The notes: generated by a model from the sequence alone, not told the origin. 64,000 nt of DNA from Bradyrhizobium sp. DOA9 (GCF_000617845.2 NZ_DF820425.1:317690-381689); one strand, 5' to 3'; shown: positions 49,328-59,625, counted from the first letter of the stretch. A program made the numbers and translations.

Positions 49328-51070
49328 TCAGCTCGCGGCGGCCCCGTCGGCGGCCTGGCCCTTGATGTCGGCGATGGCGCGCTCGAGGCTCGTACGGTAG
49401 CGCGCGCGCGGCGGCGTGACGCCGTGGGTGAGCAGCGCACGGCGGACCCCGGGCGAGGCCCCCGTAATGAACAGCTTGATGCCCTGGCGGTGCGCCTTGG
49501 CGGCGACGCGGCCGAGCACGTTGGCCGCGGTCGAATCCAGGAACGGCACCGCGGCGAAATCGACCACGAAGGCCTTGCGCCTGTCGGCGATGTCGTCGAG
49601 CACGCTGCCGATCGCCGAGGAGGCACCGAAGAAGAACGCGCCGGTGATGCGATAGACCAGCACGTCGTGGTCGACCGCAAGCGCGGAATCGTAGGGAACG
49701 CGGTCGCCGTTGCCGTCGTCGGGGCGATCGGCAACCACCAGCGGCGTGCGCTCCTCGATGCCGGTCATCTCCGCCATGCGATGGATGAACAGCACCGCGC
49801 CGAGCGCGAAGCCGACCAGGATGCCTTCGGTCAGATCGCGGAAGATCGTGAGCAGGAAGGTCGCGAGCAGCACCACGGCATCGCCCCATGACGAGCGCAC
49901 GAGCGTGGCGAATTCGTGCTTCTCCGCCATGGTCCAGGCCACCACGACCAGCACGGAGGCAAGCGCGGCCAGCGGGATGTAGCTTGCGAGCGGGGCCGCG
50001 ACCAGCATGAACAGCAGCAGGAACACCGAATGCAGCATGCCCGCAAGCGGCCCGCGCGCGCCGGCGCGGATGTTGGTGGCCGTGCGCGCGATCAGCCCGG
50101 TGACGCAGATGCCGCCGAACAGCGCCGAGCCGATATTGGCCGCGCCCTGCGCCACCAGCTCGCAATTGGAGCGGTGACGGCGGCCGGTCATGCCGTCGGC
50201 CACCACGGCCGAGAGCAGCGATTCGATCGCCGCCAGAAGCGCGAACGCGATCGCGTCCGGCAGCACGGCCCTCGCCTTCTCCAGCGAGAACGCGGGCAGC
50301 GCCGGCGAGGGCAATTCGCGCGGGATGCCGCCGAAGCGCGAGCCGATCGTTTCCACCGGCAGCGAGAATATCGCACACACGAAGGCGGCGAAGACGACCG
50401 CGATCAGGATGCCGGGCCAGGACGGACGCCAGACCCGCAACGCCGCGATGATGGCGATGCTGACGACCGCGACCAGCACTGCGGACGGATTGATCGTGTT
50501 GAGACCGCCGGCGAGCGCGACGAGCTTCGGCACGAACTCGCTGGGCTCCTTCCCCGCGAGCGTGATGCCGAAGAGATCGCGAAGCTGGCTGGCAAGGATG
50601 ATGATGGCGATGCCGGCGGTGAAGCCGACCGTAACGGGATAGGGAATGAACTTGATGTAGGTGCCGACCCTGAGCAGGCCCGCGCCGACCAGGAACAGGC
50701 CCGCCATCATGGTGGCGAGGATGACGCCGTCGACGCCGTGCCGCTCCGCAGTCGCCGCGACCAGAACGATGAAGGCACCGGCAGGGCCGCCGATCTGGAA
50801 CCGGCTGCCGCCGAGCAGGGAGGCAATGAAGCCGCCGGCGACGGCGGTGTAGAGGCCGCGGTCCGGCGTCACGCCCGAGGCGATCGCGATCGCCATCGAC
50901 AGCGGCAGCGCGACGATCGCAACCGTCAGCCCGGCGAAGACGTCGGCGCGGAAATCCGCAAGGCCGTAGCCTTCGCGCCAGACGGTGACGAGCTTCGGCA
51001 GATACAGTTCGGCAAAGGTCGGCTGACGCAGCTGGTGCAGCCGGCCTGCCTGATCGCTTGTGATGCTCAT
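49328..51070 (-). CDS. SulP family anion transporter with STAS domain
   Basis: A 580-residue inner-membrane transporter of the SulP/SLC26 family, usually for sulfate, bicarbonate or dicarboxylates. About 10-14 transmembrane segments cover residues 30-440, including the PTFAELYLPKL and VAIVALPLSMAIAIASGVTPDRGLYTAVAGG regions. A cytoplasmic STAS domain forms the C-terminus (about 455-570, FVVDFAAVPFLDSTAANVLG). An Xre regulator gene lies upstream on the same strand (about 105 bp). The anion is not determined. Confidence 0.9.
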   Translation of the reverse strand: MSITSDQAGRLHQLRQPTFAELYLPKLVTVWREGYGLADFRADVFAGLTVAIVALPLSMAIAIASGVTPDRGLYTAVAGGFIASLLGGSRFQIGGPAGAFIVLVAATAERHGVDGVILATMMAGLFLVGAGLLRVGTYIKFIPYPVTVGFTAGIAIIILASQLRDLFGITLAGKEPSEFVPKLVALAGGLNTINPSAVLVAVVSIAIIAALRVWRPSWPGILIAVVFAAFVCAIFSLPVETIGSRFGGIPRELPSPALPAFSLEKARAVLPDAIAFALLAAIESLLSAVVADGMTGRRHRSNCELVAQGAANIGSALFGGICVTGLIARTATNIRAGARGPLAGMLHSVFLLLFMLVAAPLASYIPLAALASVLVVVAWTMAEKHEFATLVRSSWGDAVVLLATFLLTIFRDLTEGILVGFALGAVLFIHRMAEMTGIEERTPLVVADRPDDGNGDRVPYDSALAVDHDVLVYRITGAFFFGASSAIGSVLDDIADRRKAFVVDFAAVPFLDSTAANVLGRVAAKAHRQGIKLFITGASPGVRRALLTHGVTPPRARYRTSLERAIADIKGQAADGAAAS

Positions 51071-51175
51071 GTCAGCAAAATGCTCCGCTGGCCCCACACT
51101 GCTCCGAAGCACCGTGCGTCCCGCGTTGCGACGATGCGCTAGCCCATCTTGATCCCGGGCACGATCGACGCGCGA

Positions 51176-51448
51176 TCACGCTCCGATGCGGCGCGGCGGC
51201 CCCGGCTCCTTCAGGCGAACGCCGCGCCCGCCGCCGTCGCTGCGGGCCTGTTCGCCAATCAGCTCGACGCCGGCCCGGTCGAACGCCTCGACCACCTTGA
51301 TCAGGGTCTCGACCACGCCACGAACATTGCCGGTCGAGGCCTCCATCCGCTGGATGGTCGGCAGCGACACGCCGGCGAGCTCGGCCAGGGTTTTCTGGTC
51401 GATGCCGAGCAGCGCGCGGGCTGCCCGCATCTGGAAGGAGGTGATCAC
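51176..51448 (-). CDS. Xre-type helix-turn-helix regulator
   Basis: A 90-residue protein from a GTG start preceded by GAGGCCAAG. The helix-turn-helix spans about residues 18-50 (LLGIDQKTLAELAGVSLPTIQRMEA), followed by a short C-terminus. A perfect 12-bp-arm palindrome 45 bp upstream is a likely autoregulatory operator. The SulP gene is next on the same strand, so it may be co-transcribed and controlled. Confidence 0.82.
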   Translation of the reverse strand: MITSFQMRAARALLGIDQKTLAELAGVSLPTIQRMEASTGNVRGVVETLIKVVEAFDRAGVELIGEQARSDGGGRGVRLKEPGPPRRIGA

Positions 51449-51492
51449 CTTGGCCTCACTTGCGAGCGGTTATAAGTGATATTTAGAACGTA

Positions 51493-51519
51493 TACAATGA
51501 TGTAAAATACATCATTGTA
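51493..51519. promoter_or_regulatory. Xre operator upstream of the xre-sulP genes
   Basis: Perfect inverted repeat TACAATGATGTA / TACATCATTGTA around AAA. It sits in a notably A/T-rich patch overlapping the likely promoter. Confidence 0.75.
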
Positions 51520-51541
51520 AGGCTGACGCAAGCGCCTCCTC

Positions 51542-51622
51542 CGTCATTGCGAGCGCAGCGAAGCAATCCAGAATCCCCTCCGCGGAAAGACTCTGGATTG
51601 CTTCGCTGCGCTCGCAATGACG
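51542..51622. repeat. Palindromic dispersed repeat, copy 2 (CGTCATTGCGAGCGCAGCGA type)
   Basis: Nearly identical to the copy at 16930-17009, same core orientation. Confidence 0.85.
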
Positions 51623-51674
51623 TGGAAAGAGCGCGACCTACACGAAACGCTGCAGGTGTAGATGCAGCCCCTCA

Positions 51675-51704
51675 CCCTCTCTCCCCGCGAAGAGCGGGGA
51701 GAGG
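51675..51704. terminator. Hairpin between the repeat and the EF-G-like gene
   Basis: CTCTCCCCGC/GCGGGGAGAG with a GAAGA loop, in the region between the EF-G-like gene end and the xre promoter. No T-run; the direction of use is unclear. Confidence 0.4.
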
Positions 51705-51744
51705 AGTAAGAAAGCGTGCATCGCTTACTGCGCGCGAGGCGGAC

Positions 51745-53793
51745 TCACGCCGCGTGCTGATGTGCGGCGATGATCTGGTCGGCGGCGCGGCCGGTGACTT
51801 CGGCCATGTGGTCGAACTGGCGCGTGAAGCTGCCGGCGCCGGCGGTGGCCGAGCGCAGCTCCACGATCAGCTCGCCGATCTCCGCTTCCGGCATCATGGC
51901 GCGGACGCAGTCCCAGCCGGTCCAGCCATCGCGGGTGTCGAAACCGAGAATCTGGCCGCGCCGCGCCGACAGGATCGCGTTGATCCTGGCGGTGGCGTCG
52001 GTCGGGCAGACGATCTCGACCATGTGGATCGGCTCCAGCAGCACCGGCTGGCATTGGGGCAGGCCTTCGTTGAGCCCGGCCCGCGCCGCCGTGCGGAAGG
52101 CGAGATCGGAGCTATCGACGCTGTGATAGGAGCCGTCGGTCAGCGTCACCTCCACGTCGGTGACGGGGAAGCCGAGCGGACCGCGCGCCAAGCCATCGAC
52201 GACGCCCTCCTCCACCGCCGGGATGTAGTTGCGCGGCACCGCGCCCCCCACCACCTTCTCGGTGAACTTGAAGCCCTCGCCGCGCGACAGCGGCTTGATG
52301 TCGAGCACGACGTCGCCGAACTGGCCGTGGCCGCCGGACTGCTTCTTGTGACGACCGCGCTGGGTGATCGGCTTGCGGATGGTCTCCTGATAGCCGATCG
52401 CCGGCGGATGCGAGGTGATCTTGACGCCGAAGCGGTCGCGCAAGCGCTCGCTGGCGACACGCAGATGCATCTCGCCCTGACCCCACAGCACGGTATCGTG
52501 GGTCTGGGCGTTCTGCACGATCATGAGCGAGGGATCCTCCTCGTGCAGGCGCGTCAGCGCCTGGCCGAGCTTGACGTCGTCCTTGCGGTCGGTGGCCGCG
52601 ACCGAGATCGCGAGCACCGGCGGCGTCGGCTCGATCGTGATCAAAGCCGCGGGCGCCGACTTGCCGTTCGAAACCGTGTCACCGGTCTTGACCGGATCGA
52701 GCTTGGCGAGCGCCACGGTATCGCCGGCTTCGGCCGAGGCGCGCTTGGTGTCGTAGGCGCCGTTGACGGCGAGGATGCCGGAGATGCGGCCTGCGCCGCC
52801 GGAGGAAGATTGCAGCGTGGCGCCGTCGTCGAGATGGCCGGCGAGCAGCCGTGTCAGCGACAGCTTTCCGCCGTGCTGCGAATGCAGCGTCTTGAAGACG
52901 TAGCCGAGCGCGTCCCTGGTCTCGGCAACGCCGAGACGTTTTGCCGTCTCCACGACACCGGGCGCCTCGTGACGCAGCGCCTTCATCAGCCGCAGCACGC
53001 CGTTCTCGCGCGCGGCGGCACCCAGCAGCACCGGGCAGATCAGCCCTTCGCGCAATTCGCGGGCGAGATCGTCGAAGACGGCGTCGCGCGGCGGCTGGAT
53101 GTCCTCGAGCAGCTGCTCCATCAGCGCATCGTCGTGATCGGCGAGCTTCTCCAGCATCGAGAAGCGGGCTTCCTTCTCGCGATCGAGATCGCCGCCTTCG
53201 AGCGCGATCACCTCGGAGGCCTTGTGCTCGCGATAGATGAAGGCGCGCTCCAGCGCGAGATCGACGAAGCCCTCGATCAATTCGCCCTTCCAGATCGGGA
53301 TCTGGCGCAGCACCAGCGGCACCCGCGAGGCGGGCTGCAGCATTGCCAGCGTCTCGCGAATGCGCTGGCTGGCGCGGTCGATCTTGTTGAGGAACAGGAA
53401 ACGCGGGATCTTCAGTTCTTCCAGCTCGCGCAGGATGATCTGAAGCTGCGGCAGCTTCTTCTCGTCGGCCTCGCAGACCACGATTGCGGCGTCGACGGCA
53501 GGCAGCGCGGCGCGCATGTCGTGGGCAAACTCGACGGAACCGGGACAATCGAGGAAGGTGTAGCTGTCGCCCATGAAACTCGTGGTGGCTGCCGTGAGAC
53601 CGACGGTCATCTTGTGATGACGGGCCTCCGGCGTGGCATCGCCGACGGACGTTCCTGCATCGACGCTGCCGGCGCGCGGGATTGCGCCCGTTCGCGCCAA
53701 TATTGCTTCCAGAAGTGTGGTTTTACCGCTTTGGAAAGGGCCCACCAGCGCGATGCACCGTGGACCTCGGGGACTTCTGACGTCTTGTCCCAT
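51745..53793 (-). CDS. Elongation factor G-like GTPase (divergent paralogue)
   Basis: A 682-residue translational GTPase with EF-G architecture: G-domain with P-loop GPFQSGKTT (18-26), FLDCPGSVEF at switch II and NKID, then domains II-V with QSGGHGQFGDVVL and YRSHPPAI-like segments. The usual DTPGH motif reads DCPGS, so the catalytic His of EF-G is replaced by Ser86. It is likely a specialised EF-G2-type factor rather than the main elongation factor. The ATG follows AGGAGGCGGCG. Confidence 0.82.
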   Translation of the reverse strand: MGQDVRSPRGPRCIALVGPFQSGKTTLLEAILARTGAIPRAGSVDAGTSVGDATPEARHHKMTVGLTAATTSFMGDSYTFLDCPGSVEFAHDMRAALPAVDAAIVVCEADEKKLPQLQIILRELEELKIPRFLFLNKIDRASQRIRETLAMLQPASRVPLVLRQIPIWKGELIEGFVDLALERAFIYREHKASEVIALEGGDLDREKEARFSMLEKLADHDDALMEQLLEDIQPPRDAVFDDLARELREGLICPVLLGAAARENGVLRLMKALRHEAPGVVETAKRLGVAETRDALGYVFKTLHSQHGGKLSLTRLLAGHLDDGATLQSSSGGAGRISGILAVNGAYDTKRASAEAGDTVALAKLDPVKTGDTVSNGKSAPAALITIEPTPPVLAISVAATDRKDDVKLGQALTRLHEEDPSLMIVQNAQTHDTVLWGQGEMHLRVASERLRDRFGVKITSHPPAIGYQETIRKPITQRGRHKKQSGGHGQFGDVVLDIKPLSRGEGFKFTEKVVGGAVPRNYIPAVEEGVVDGLARGPLGFPVTDVEVTLTDGSYHSVDSSDLAFRTAARAGLNEGLPQCQPVLLEPIHMVEIVCPTDATARINAILSARRGQILGFDTRDGWTGWDCVRAMMPEAEIGELIVELRSATAGAGSFTRQFDHMAEVTGRAADQIIAAHQHAA

Positions 53794-53949
53794 TTCGCCG
53801 CCTCCTTCTTGTGGAGCTCGGCCCGTGATTGGGTCGGCAAACGCCGATGCTCTGCCCCTCCCTTAGATTTGGCAAGCATCAAACGTCGCTGCGGTGCGTC
53901 GTCAGTTAGATCAAGTCTTATAATTCTGCGACTGCCGGCTCGATGTTCC

Positions 53950-53971
53950 ACCTCTCCCGAAGGGAGAGGTG
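53950..53971. terminator. Short inverted repeat between the EF-G-like gene and the DUF992 gene
   Basis: CACCTCTCCC-GAAG-GGAGAGGTG. No T-run is present in either direction, so function is uncertain. Confidence 0.35.
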
Positions 53972-53996
53972 AGGAGAGAGCCCCTCCCACAAATCG

Positions 53997-54476
53997 CTAA
54001 CGGCCCGGACGGAGTTCCAGGCTCTCGAGGCCCGCAGCGATGTTGAGGCCGACCTGGCCCTGCACGCTGAGCGGCTGGAGCGCGATCGAATTGTTGGAGC
54101 CGCCGACCAGCACATTGCCGCCGAGGCCGACGCCGATCGAGGCGCTGCCCTGCGCACCGGCGTAATTGCCGGCGAGGTCGCCGGGGCCGAGCCGGTCGAC
54201 CGGTGCGAACACGCCCCAGGCCAGAGCCGTCTCCTGGGTGATGCCGATGTCGAGGCCGACCTTGCGGATGGTCGCGACGTAGCGATCGTCGGGCAAGCCG
54301 TCGGCGCGCAGCACGCAGCCGAGATGGGTCACCGACCCCACGATGAAGCCGACGCTGGCGCCGCCGCGGCATTCCAGCACGCCGACCCGTGCCATCCGCT
54401 GCTGCGCGCCAGTGTTCGCGACGGAGGCAACGAGGCCGGCAGCGGTGAGCCCGGCGAAGAGGAACGAACGGCGCAT
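53997..54476 (-). CDS. DUF992 family periplasmic protein
   Basis: A 159-residue protein with a signal peptide ending near TGAQQ. The mature domain is Gly-rich (VECRGGASVGFIVGSV-like start, then a Gly/Asn-rich LGGNVLVGGSNNSIALQPLSVQGQVGLN end), typical of DUF992. Function unknown. The ATG follows GGAGACATTC. Confidence 0.75.
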   Translation of the reverse strand: MRRSFLFAGLTAAGLVASVANTGAQQRMARVGVLECRGGASVGFIVGSVTHLGCVLRADGLPDDRYVATIRKVGLDIGITQETALAWGVFAPVDRLGPGDLAGNYAGAQGSASIGVGLGGNVLVGGSNNSIALQPLSVQGQVGLNIAAGLESLELRPGR

Positions 54477-54577
54477 GAATGTCTCCGGCGATGAGTGTGA
54501 TGCGAGCAGAGAGAGCGCCCCACCCGTGTTGCGCGATGGTCTATGCCACAAGAGCCGTGATGGTGCCAGATCCTCCG

Positions 54578-54654
54578 CCATTGCGAGCGCAGCGAAGCAA
54601 TCCAGAGTCTTGCCGCGGAGGGATTCTGGATTGCTTCGCTGCGCTCGCAATGAC
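54578..54654. repeat. Palindromic dispersed repeat, copy 3 (inverted core)
   Basis: CATTGCGAGCGCAGCGAAGCAATCC and GGATTGCTTCGCTGCGCTCGCAATG form the arms; the central part is in the opposite orientation to copies 1 and 2. Confidence 0.85.
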
Positions 54655-54706
54655 GGGGATAGAGCGGTGCGCCTCTTTGCCCTGGGCAAATTTTCACATG
54701 CCAATG

Positions 54707-54735
54707 CAAAAAGGCCCGCCGAAGCGGGCCTTTTC
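54707..54735 (-). terminator. Terminator of the aspartate aminotransferase gene
   Basis: On the minus strand AAAGGCCCGC-TTCG-GCGGGCCTTTTT, just after the stop. Confidence 0.88.
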
Positions 54736-54754
54736 AATTCGCACTCTCTTCGGC

Positions 54755-55993
<1,239 letters not shown>

Positions 55994-56192
55994 TCACGAC
56001 TCCAATTGTGGGAATGACCCACCCTAAAACGTGTGCCGCCGCGCCGCAAGAAACTTCGGCCCGATCCCGGAAAAGTTTGCGATTTTCGAGCGTTTCGAAG
56101 TGCGATTTTCCGCAATATTGCGCAACTTTGCCGGCCAAACCCCTCATATCCGGCAAGGCGTGTCCTCGGAGCAATTTGCGTGCATTGGAAGT

Positions 56193-56277
56193 CGTCATGC
56201 CCGGGCTTGTCCCGGGCATCCACGTTCTTCGTGCGGCAAGTGAGACGTGGATGGCCGGGTCAAGCCCGGCCATGACG
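56193..56277. repeat. Dispersed repeat (CGTCATGCCCGGG / GGCCGGGTCAAGCCCGGCC type), copy 2
   Basis: GTCATGCCCGGGC..GCCCGGGCAT and TGGCCGGGTCAAGCCCGGCCA. It shares its right half with copy 1. The rest of the 55958-56534 gap (upstream of the aminotransferase) holds nothing else I can identify except an A/T-rich promoter-like patch with CGCAATATTGCG. Confidence 0.7.
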
Positions 56278-56534
56278 ATGCGGAAACACTGGCGTCCTAA
56301 TCCCGATCGTCTATGCGGTAGCCTACGCAGAGCGATGTGTCCGCGGATTGACGTACACGTGATCTGAACTGCCTCGTCGCGCGAAAATGATCTTCCGCTC
56401 CATTGCAGTGCGGTAGGGTTTTCGAGTTTTTCTATCGGCCGGCTCTTGCGGCGGATTCGCATCGGCATCATTGTTTAGCCGCCTCGCGGGGCAACGAGCG
56501 CCGCGTCTTCTCGTCCTCGGATTCGACCGCCAGA

Positions 56535-57185
56535 ATGTACAAGCTCTATTCGATGCAACGCTCGGGCAACAGCTACAAGGTCCGCCTTGCGCTGGCGCTG
56601 CTCAATCTGCCTTACGAAGCGGTGGAGGTGGACATTCTGCGCGGCGAGAGCCGCACGCCGGATTTCCTGTCCAAGAACCCGTCGGGCCAGGTGCCGCTGC
56701 TCGAGGTCGGCGAGGACCGCTATCTCGCCGAGTCCAATGCCATCCTCTGGTACGTCGCCGTCGGCACGCCGCTCGCGCCGGAGAACCGCATCGACCGCGC
56801 CGAGGCGCTGCAATGGATGTTCTTCGAGCAGCACGCGCTCGAGCCGAATATCGGCGCTGCCTATTTCTGGCTGTCGCTGGTCAAGGGCGGTCGCGACCTG
56901 CAGACCCATTCGCTGGAGGACTGGATGGAGCGCGGCTATGGCGCGCTCCAGGTGATGGAGAATCACCTCAAGACCAACTCCTATTTCGCCGCGCGCCAGC
57001 TTACGGTCGCCGACATCGCGCTGTACGGCTACACCCACCTCGCCGACCGCTGCGACTTCGACCTCCAGGCCTTCCCCGCGATCCGGGACTGGCTGAAGCG
57101 CGTCGAAGCCGCGCCGGGCTTCGTGACGATGGATTGGCGCCCGGCCGACATCGACGACCCCGCCAGCATCGCCGCGAGCGCCTGA
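56535..57185 (+). CDS. Glutathione S-transferase family protein
   Basis: A 216-residue GST with MQRSGNSYKVRLALALLNLPYEAVEVD at the N-terminus and QVPLLEVGEDRYLAESNAILWYVA, then a helical C-terminal domain with LTVADIALYGYTHLA. The YSMQRSGNSY segment may donate the glutathione-activating Ser or Tyr. The substrate is unknown. Confidence 0.88.
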   Translation: MYKLYSMQRSGNSYKVRLALALLNLPYEAVEVDILRGESRTPDFLSKNPSGQVPLLEVGEDRYLAESNAILWYVAVGTPLAPENRIDRAEALQWMFFEQHALEPNIGAAYFWLSLVKGGRDLQTHSLEDWMERGYGALQVMENHLKTNSYFAARQLTVADIALYGYTHLADRCDFDLQAFPAIRDWLKRVEAAPGFVTMDWRPADIDDPASIAASA

Positions 57186-57340
57186 CGGCGTGCCCCGCTC
57201 CGGCGAATAGCGGGCACAAGGACGATCTTTGCCGCAATCCCGCCACTTTCCGCGCGGTCGTCGCCGCAATATTGCCGGTTGAAACTAGGAAATTCTGGAG
57301 AGTCGCGGGTGATTCGCTCGCGTGTTGAAGGATTTAGACC

Positions 57341-57517
57341 ATGATGCGGGCGTCCGGCACGGCAGGGTTTCATACCCCATCCGCTACGGTTGCGTCTTCC
57401 CGGCTCACCCATGCGGTCGCGGCTTCGCTCGCCGTCGCCGCGCTCTCGCTGTGCCTGATCGTCACCCTCACGGTGCTGTCGACCAAGGCGACCATGGCGA
57501 TGGGCCTGCCGGTCTGA
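57341..57517 (+). CDS. Small single-pass membrane protein, 58 residues
   Basis: Two ATGs begin the frame; AAGGA precedes by nine bases. The sequence has a polar N-terminus with Ser/Thr/His and a hydrophobic helix (AAVSLAVAALSLCLIVTLTVL). No family recognised. Confidence 0.5.
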   Translation: MMRASGTAGFHTPSATVASSRLTHAVAASLAVAALSLCLIVTLTVLSTKATMAMGLPV

Positions 57518-57590
57518 TTCCCGTTTCATCCTGGACCAGCCTTCAAGGCGCCGTACGGCCCGCGCCGACCGGCATCGCGACAGGACGTCG

Positions 57591-57740
57591 ATGAAATCAC
57601 CTGTGGTAGTCGTTGCAATCACCCTGACTGCGGCCATCCTGGTCGCGGCCTCGCTGCTGATCATCGTCGGCACGCGCAAGGGCGCAGGCGTGTCGACGCT
57701 GAATGCGCCGACGCCGCAGCAGCGCGCGCACATGGTCTAA
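57591..57740 (+). CDS. Small single-pass membrane protein, 49 residues
   Basis: Starts MKSPVVVVAITLTAAILVAA, one hydrophobic helix through about residue 27, then a polar tail RKGAGVSTLNAP. No clear ribosome-binding site. It is upstream of a membrane-PAS protein. Confidence 0.5.
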   Translation: MKSPVVVVAITLTAAILVAASLLIIVGTRKGAGVSTLNAPTPQQRAHMV

Positions 57741-57868
57741 AATCATTCGAAAACCCTACGCTTGCACGCAAGCGCGCCTTAAGCACGCCGCACGAAATCG
57801 CATCGCGGTCGCGCAACAATCAGTCAGTGTTGCGGCCTATCCTCGTTCGGGAGGAGCGAGACAGGCCC

Positions 57869-58681
57869 ATGCGGTTGGGATGGCGTGCGATCTCCGGTCC
57901 GGCGCTGACGGCAGGCATCCTGCTGCTGGCGATGCTGCTCGATCGCCTCGTCCCGACGTCCCCGCCCGCCCCGCTGTTCGTCGGCATCGTGGCTCTCGCC
58001 GGCGCGCTCGCAGGACTCGCCTCCGCCGCGACGACCGCGACGGTCGCGGTGATCGGCGCGGCACTGTTCTTCCTCAGCCGCCACGGCGTTTCCGGCCTCG
58101 GCGCCGCCGATCTGGTGCAGCTCGGCCTCCTGGCCGGCACGGCTTTCGGCACCGTCGGCATCACGGGGCTGATGCGCGAGCGGCTGCTCGGCAGCTTCGC
58201 GGCCGAGCGCCGCAGCCACGCCATTGCCGAGCGGTTGTCGGCCGCGCTGGACAAGGTCGATATCGGCATCGTGCTGCTCGATGCCGAGACCCGGGCCGAA
58301 TTCATCAACCGTGCGTTCCGCGATTATTTTGCGGTGCCGGACGAGATCGCAGACGCGAGGCCGCCCTTCATCGCGCTGATGTATCACGGCCGCGACACCG
58401 GCGCGTTCGAGCTGCCCGAGGACGAGCTCGGCACCTTCATTGCGCAGCGCATGGAGATGGTGCGGGTCGGCGATGCGACGCCGATCAACATCAAGCTGCG
58501 CAACGGCGAGGTGCTGCGCTTCGTCTGCACCGCGCTGCCCGACGGCGGGCGGATGCTGAGCTACACTCCCGTGACCGACCTCGTGCGCCACACCGATGCG
58601 CCGGCGCGCGCCGACTATTACCGCTCGCTGCGCGACCCGACCGGCCGCAAGCTGATCCGGTCCTTGCGCGTTGCGGAGTAG
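57869..58681 (+). CDS. Membrane protein with C-terminal PAS domain, no kinase
   Basis: A 270-residue protein with four predicted N-terminal transmembrane helices (about residues 10-110, resembling the DUF4118-like membrane region of some sensor kinases) and a PAS_7-type domain around residues 125-245. There is no HisKA, HATPase, GGDEF or response-regulator output domain. It may be a sensor that works through protein contact, or a truncated kinase. The ATG follows a GGAGGAG stretch. Confidence 0.65.
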   Translation: MRLGWRAISGPALTAGILLLAMLLDRLVPTSPPAPLFVGIVALAGALAGLASAATTATVAVIGAALFFLSRHGVSGLGAADLVQLGLLAGTAFGTVGITGLMRERLLGSFAAERRSHAIAERLSAALDKVDIGIVLLDAETRAEFINRAFRDYFAVPDEIADARPPFIALMYHGRDTGAFELPEDELGTFIAQRMEMVRVGDATPINIKLRNGEVLRFVCTALPDGGRMLSYTPVTDLVRHTDAPARADYYRSLRDPTGRKLIRSLRVAE

Positions 58682-58865
58682 AGCGTGTTGAATTCAAGCT
58701 CTGCTGGTTGCTGGAGGTTCACCTCTCCCTTGGCGAAAGGTGAACCGAATTCTGAGCCGGCACCGATACAACCAATCCTCATCGCCACGCGATTGATCGG
58801 CCATACGATCATCACGTATGAAGGGCGCCGCTTCGTTGCGCACCACGGAGATCGCGGAAACTCAC

Positions 58866-59321
58866 ATGTCGCTCATCATTCGCGCCCTCACCAGGCAGGA
58901 CTACGATCAATGGCTGCCGCTGTGGGACGGCTACAATGCCTTTTACGGCCGCTCCGGTCCGACCGCGCTCGCGCCCGAGATCACAGGGATGACGTGGCAG
59001 CGCTTCTTCGACGCCTATGAGCCGATGCATGCGCTGGTCGCCGAAAGCGACGGCCACCTGCTCGGCCTGACGCATTACCTGTTCCATCGCAGCACCACAG
59101 CGATCGAGCCGTCCTGCTATTTGCAGGATCTGTTCACCTCCGAGGCCGCGCGCGGCAAGGGTGTCGGCTCGGCGCTGATCCATGGCGTCTACGAGCGCGC
59201 CAAGCTGGCGGGATCGCCGCGCGTCTACTGGCAGACCCACGAGACCAATCTCACGGCGCAGCGCCTCTACGACAAGGTCGCGGAGCGTTCCGGCTTCATC
59301 GTCTATCGCAAGATATTCTAA
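58866..59321 (+). CDS. GNAT family N-acetyltransferase
   Basis: A 151-residue GNAT protein with the acetyl-CoA motif LFTSEAARGKGVGSALIHGVYERA. An alternative upstream start is less supported. The substrate is unknown. Confidence 0.86.
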   Translation: MSLIIRALTRQDYDQWLPLWDGYNAFYGRSGPTALAPEITGMTWQRFFDAYEPMHALVAESDGHLLGLTHYLFHRSTTAIEPSCYLQDLFTSEAARGKGVGSALIHGVYERAKLAGSPRVYWQTHETNLTAQRLYDKVAERSGFIVYRKIF

Positions 59322-59333
59322 GCCTGTTGTTTG

Positions 59334-59379
59334 AGCATGATCTTTTCGGAAAACCGCTTCGAACTTTTCCTGATCATGC
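59334..59379. repeat. Rhizobial palindromic repeat (GCATGATCTTTTCGGAAAACCG type)
   Basis: GCATGATC..TTTTCGGAAAA..ACTTTTCC..GATCATGC. Well-known repeat type in Rhizobiales genomes. An isolated DnaA-box-like TGTGGATAA follows at 59390-59398. Confidence 0.8.
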
Positions 59380-59431
59380 CTTAGGGACCTGTGGATAACT
59401 TCGCGTGTCACCCGCGCGTAACATAGTAAGG

Positions 59432-59528
59432 CTAGGCTGCGACTGCGTCTGGTCAGGCCCCCGTCACCGATCATGCGCCCCAAGCGGTCCCCGTCAGTCG
59501 CCGCGTCTGACAGGGGCCGCATTTTTTT
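59432..59528 (+). ncRNA. Candidate small RNA 3 ending in a strong terminator
   Basis: A short non-coding stretch preceded by a weak CATAGT -10-like box, ending in a hairpin GCGGTCCCC..GTCAG / CTGAC..GGGGCCGC and seven T residues. No gene in either flank explains this terminator except possible read-through from the GNAT gene about 160 bp upstream. Confidence 0.35.
59484..59528 (+). terminator. Strong terminator upstream of the aldo/keto reductase
   Basis: The hairpin and T-run are convincing. Which transcript it serves is uncertain. Confidence 0.7.
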
Positions 59529-59625
59529 GTCCGCGCTGCCGGCATGGCAGCAGCGCGGCCGCCCGCTTGCTGCGGCGGCGCGTGGTGGTCAGAATGCCCG
59601 CCGCTCATCTCCGACAGGATCTCTC

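Noticed and set aside
59390..59398. Perfect DnaA-box-like TGTGGATAA
   Set aside because: A single box without clustering, A/T-rich unwinding region or dnaA/hemE context does not support an origin.
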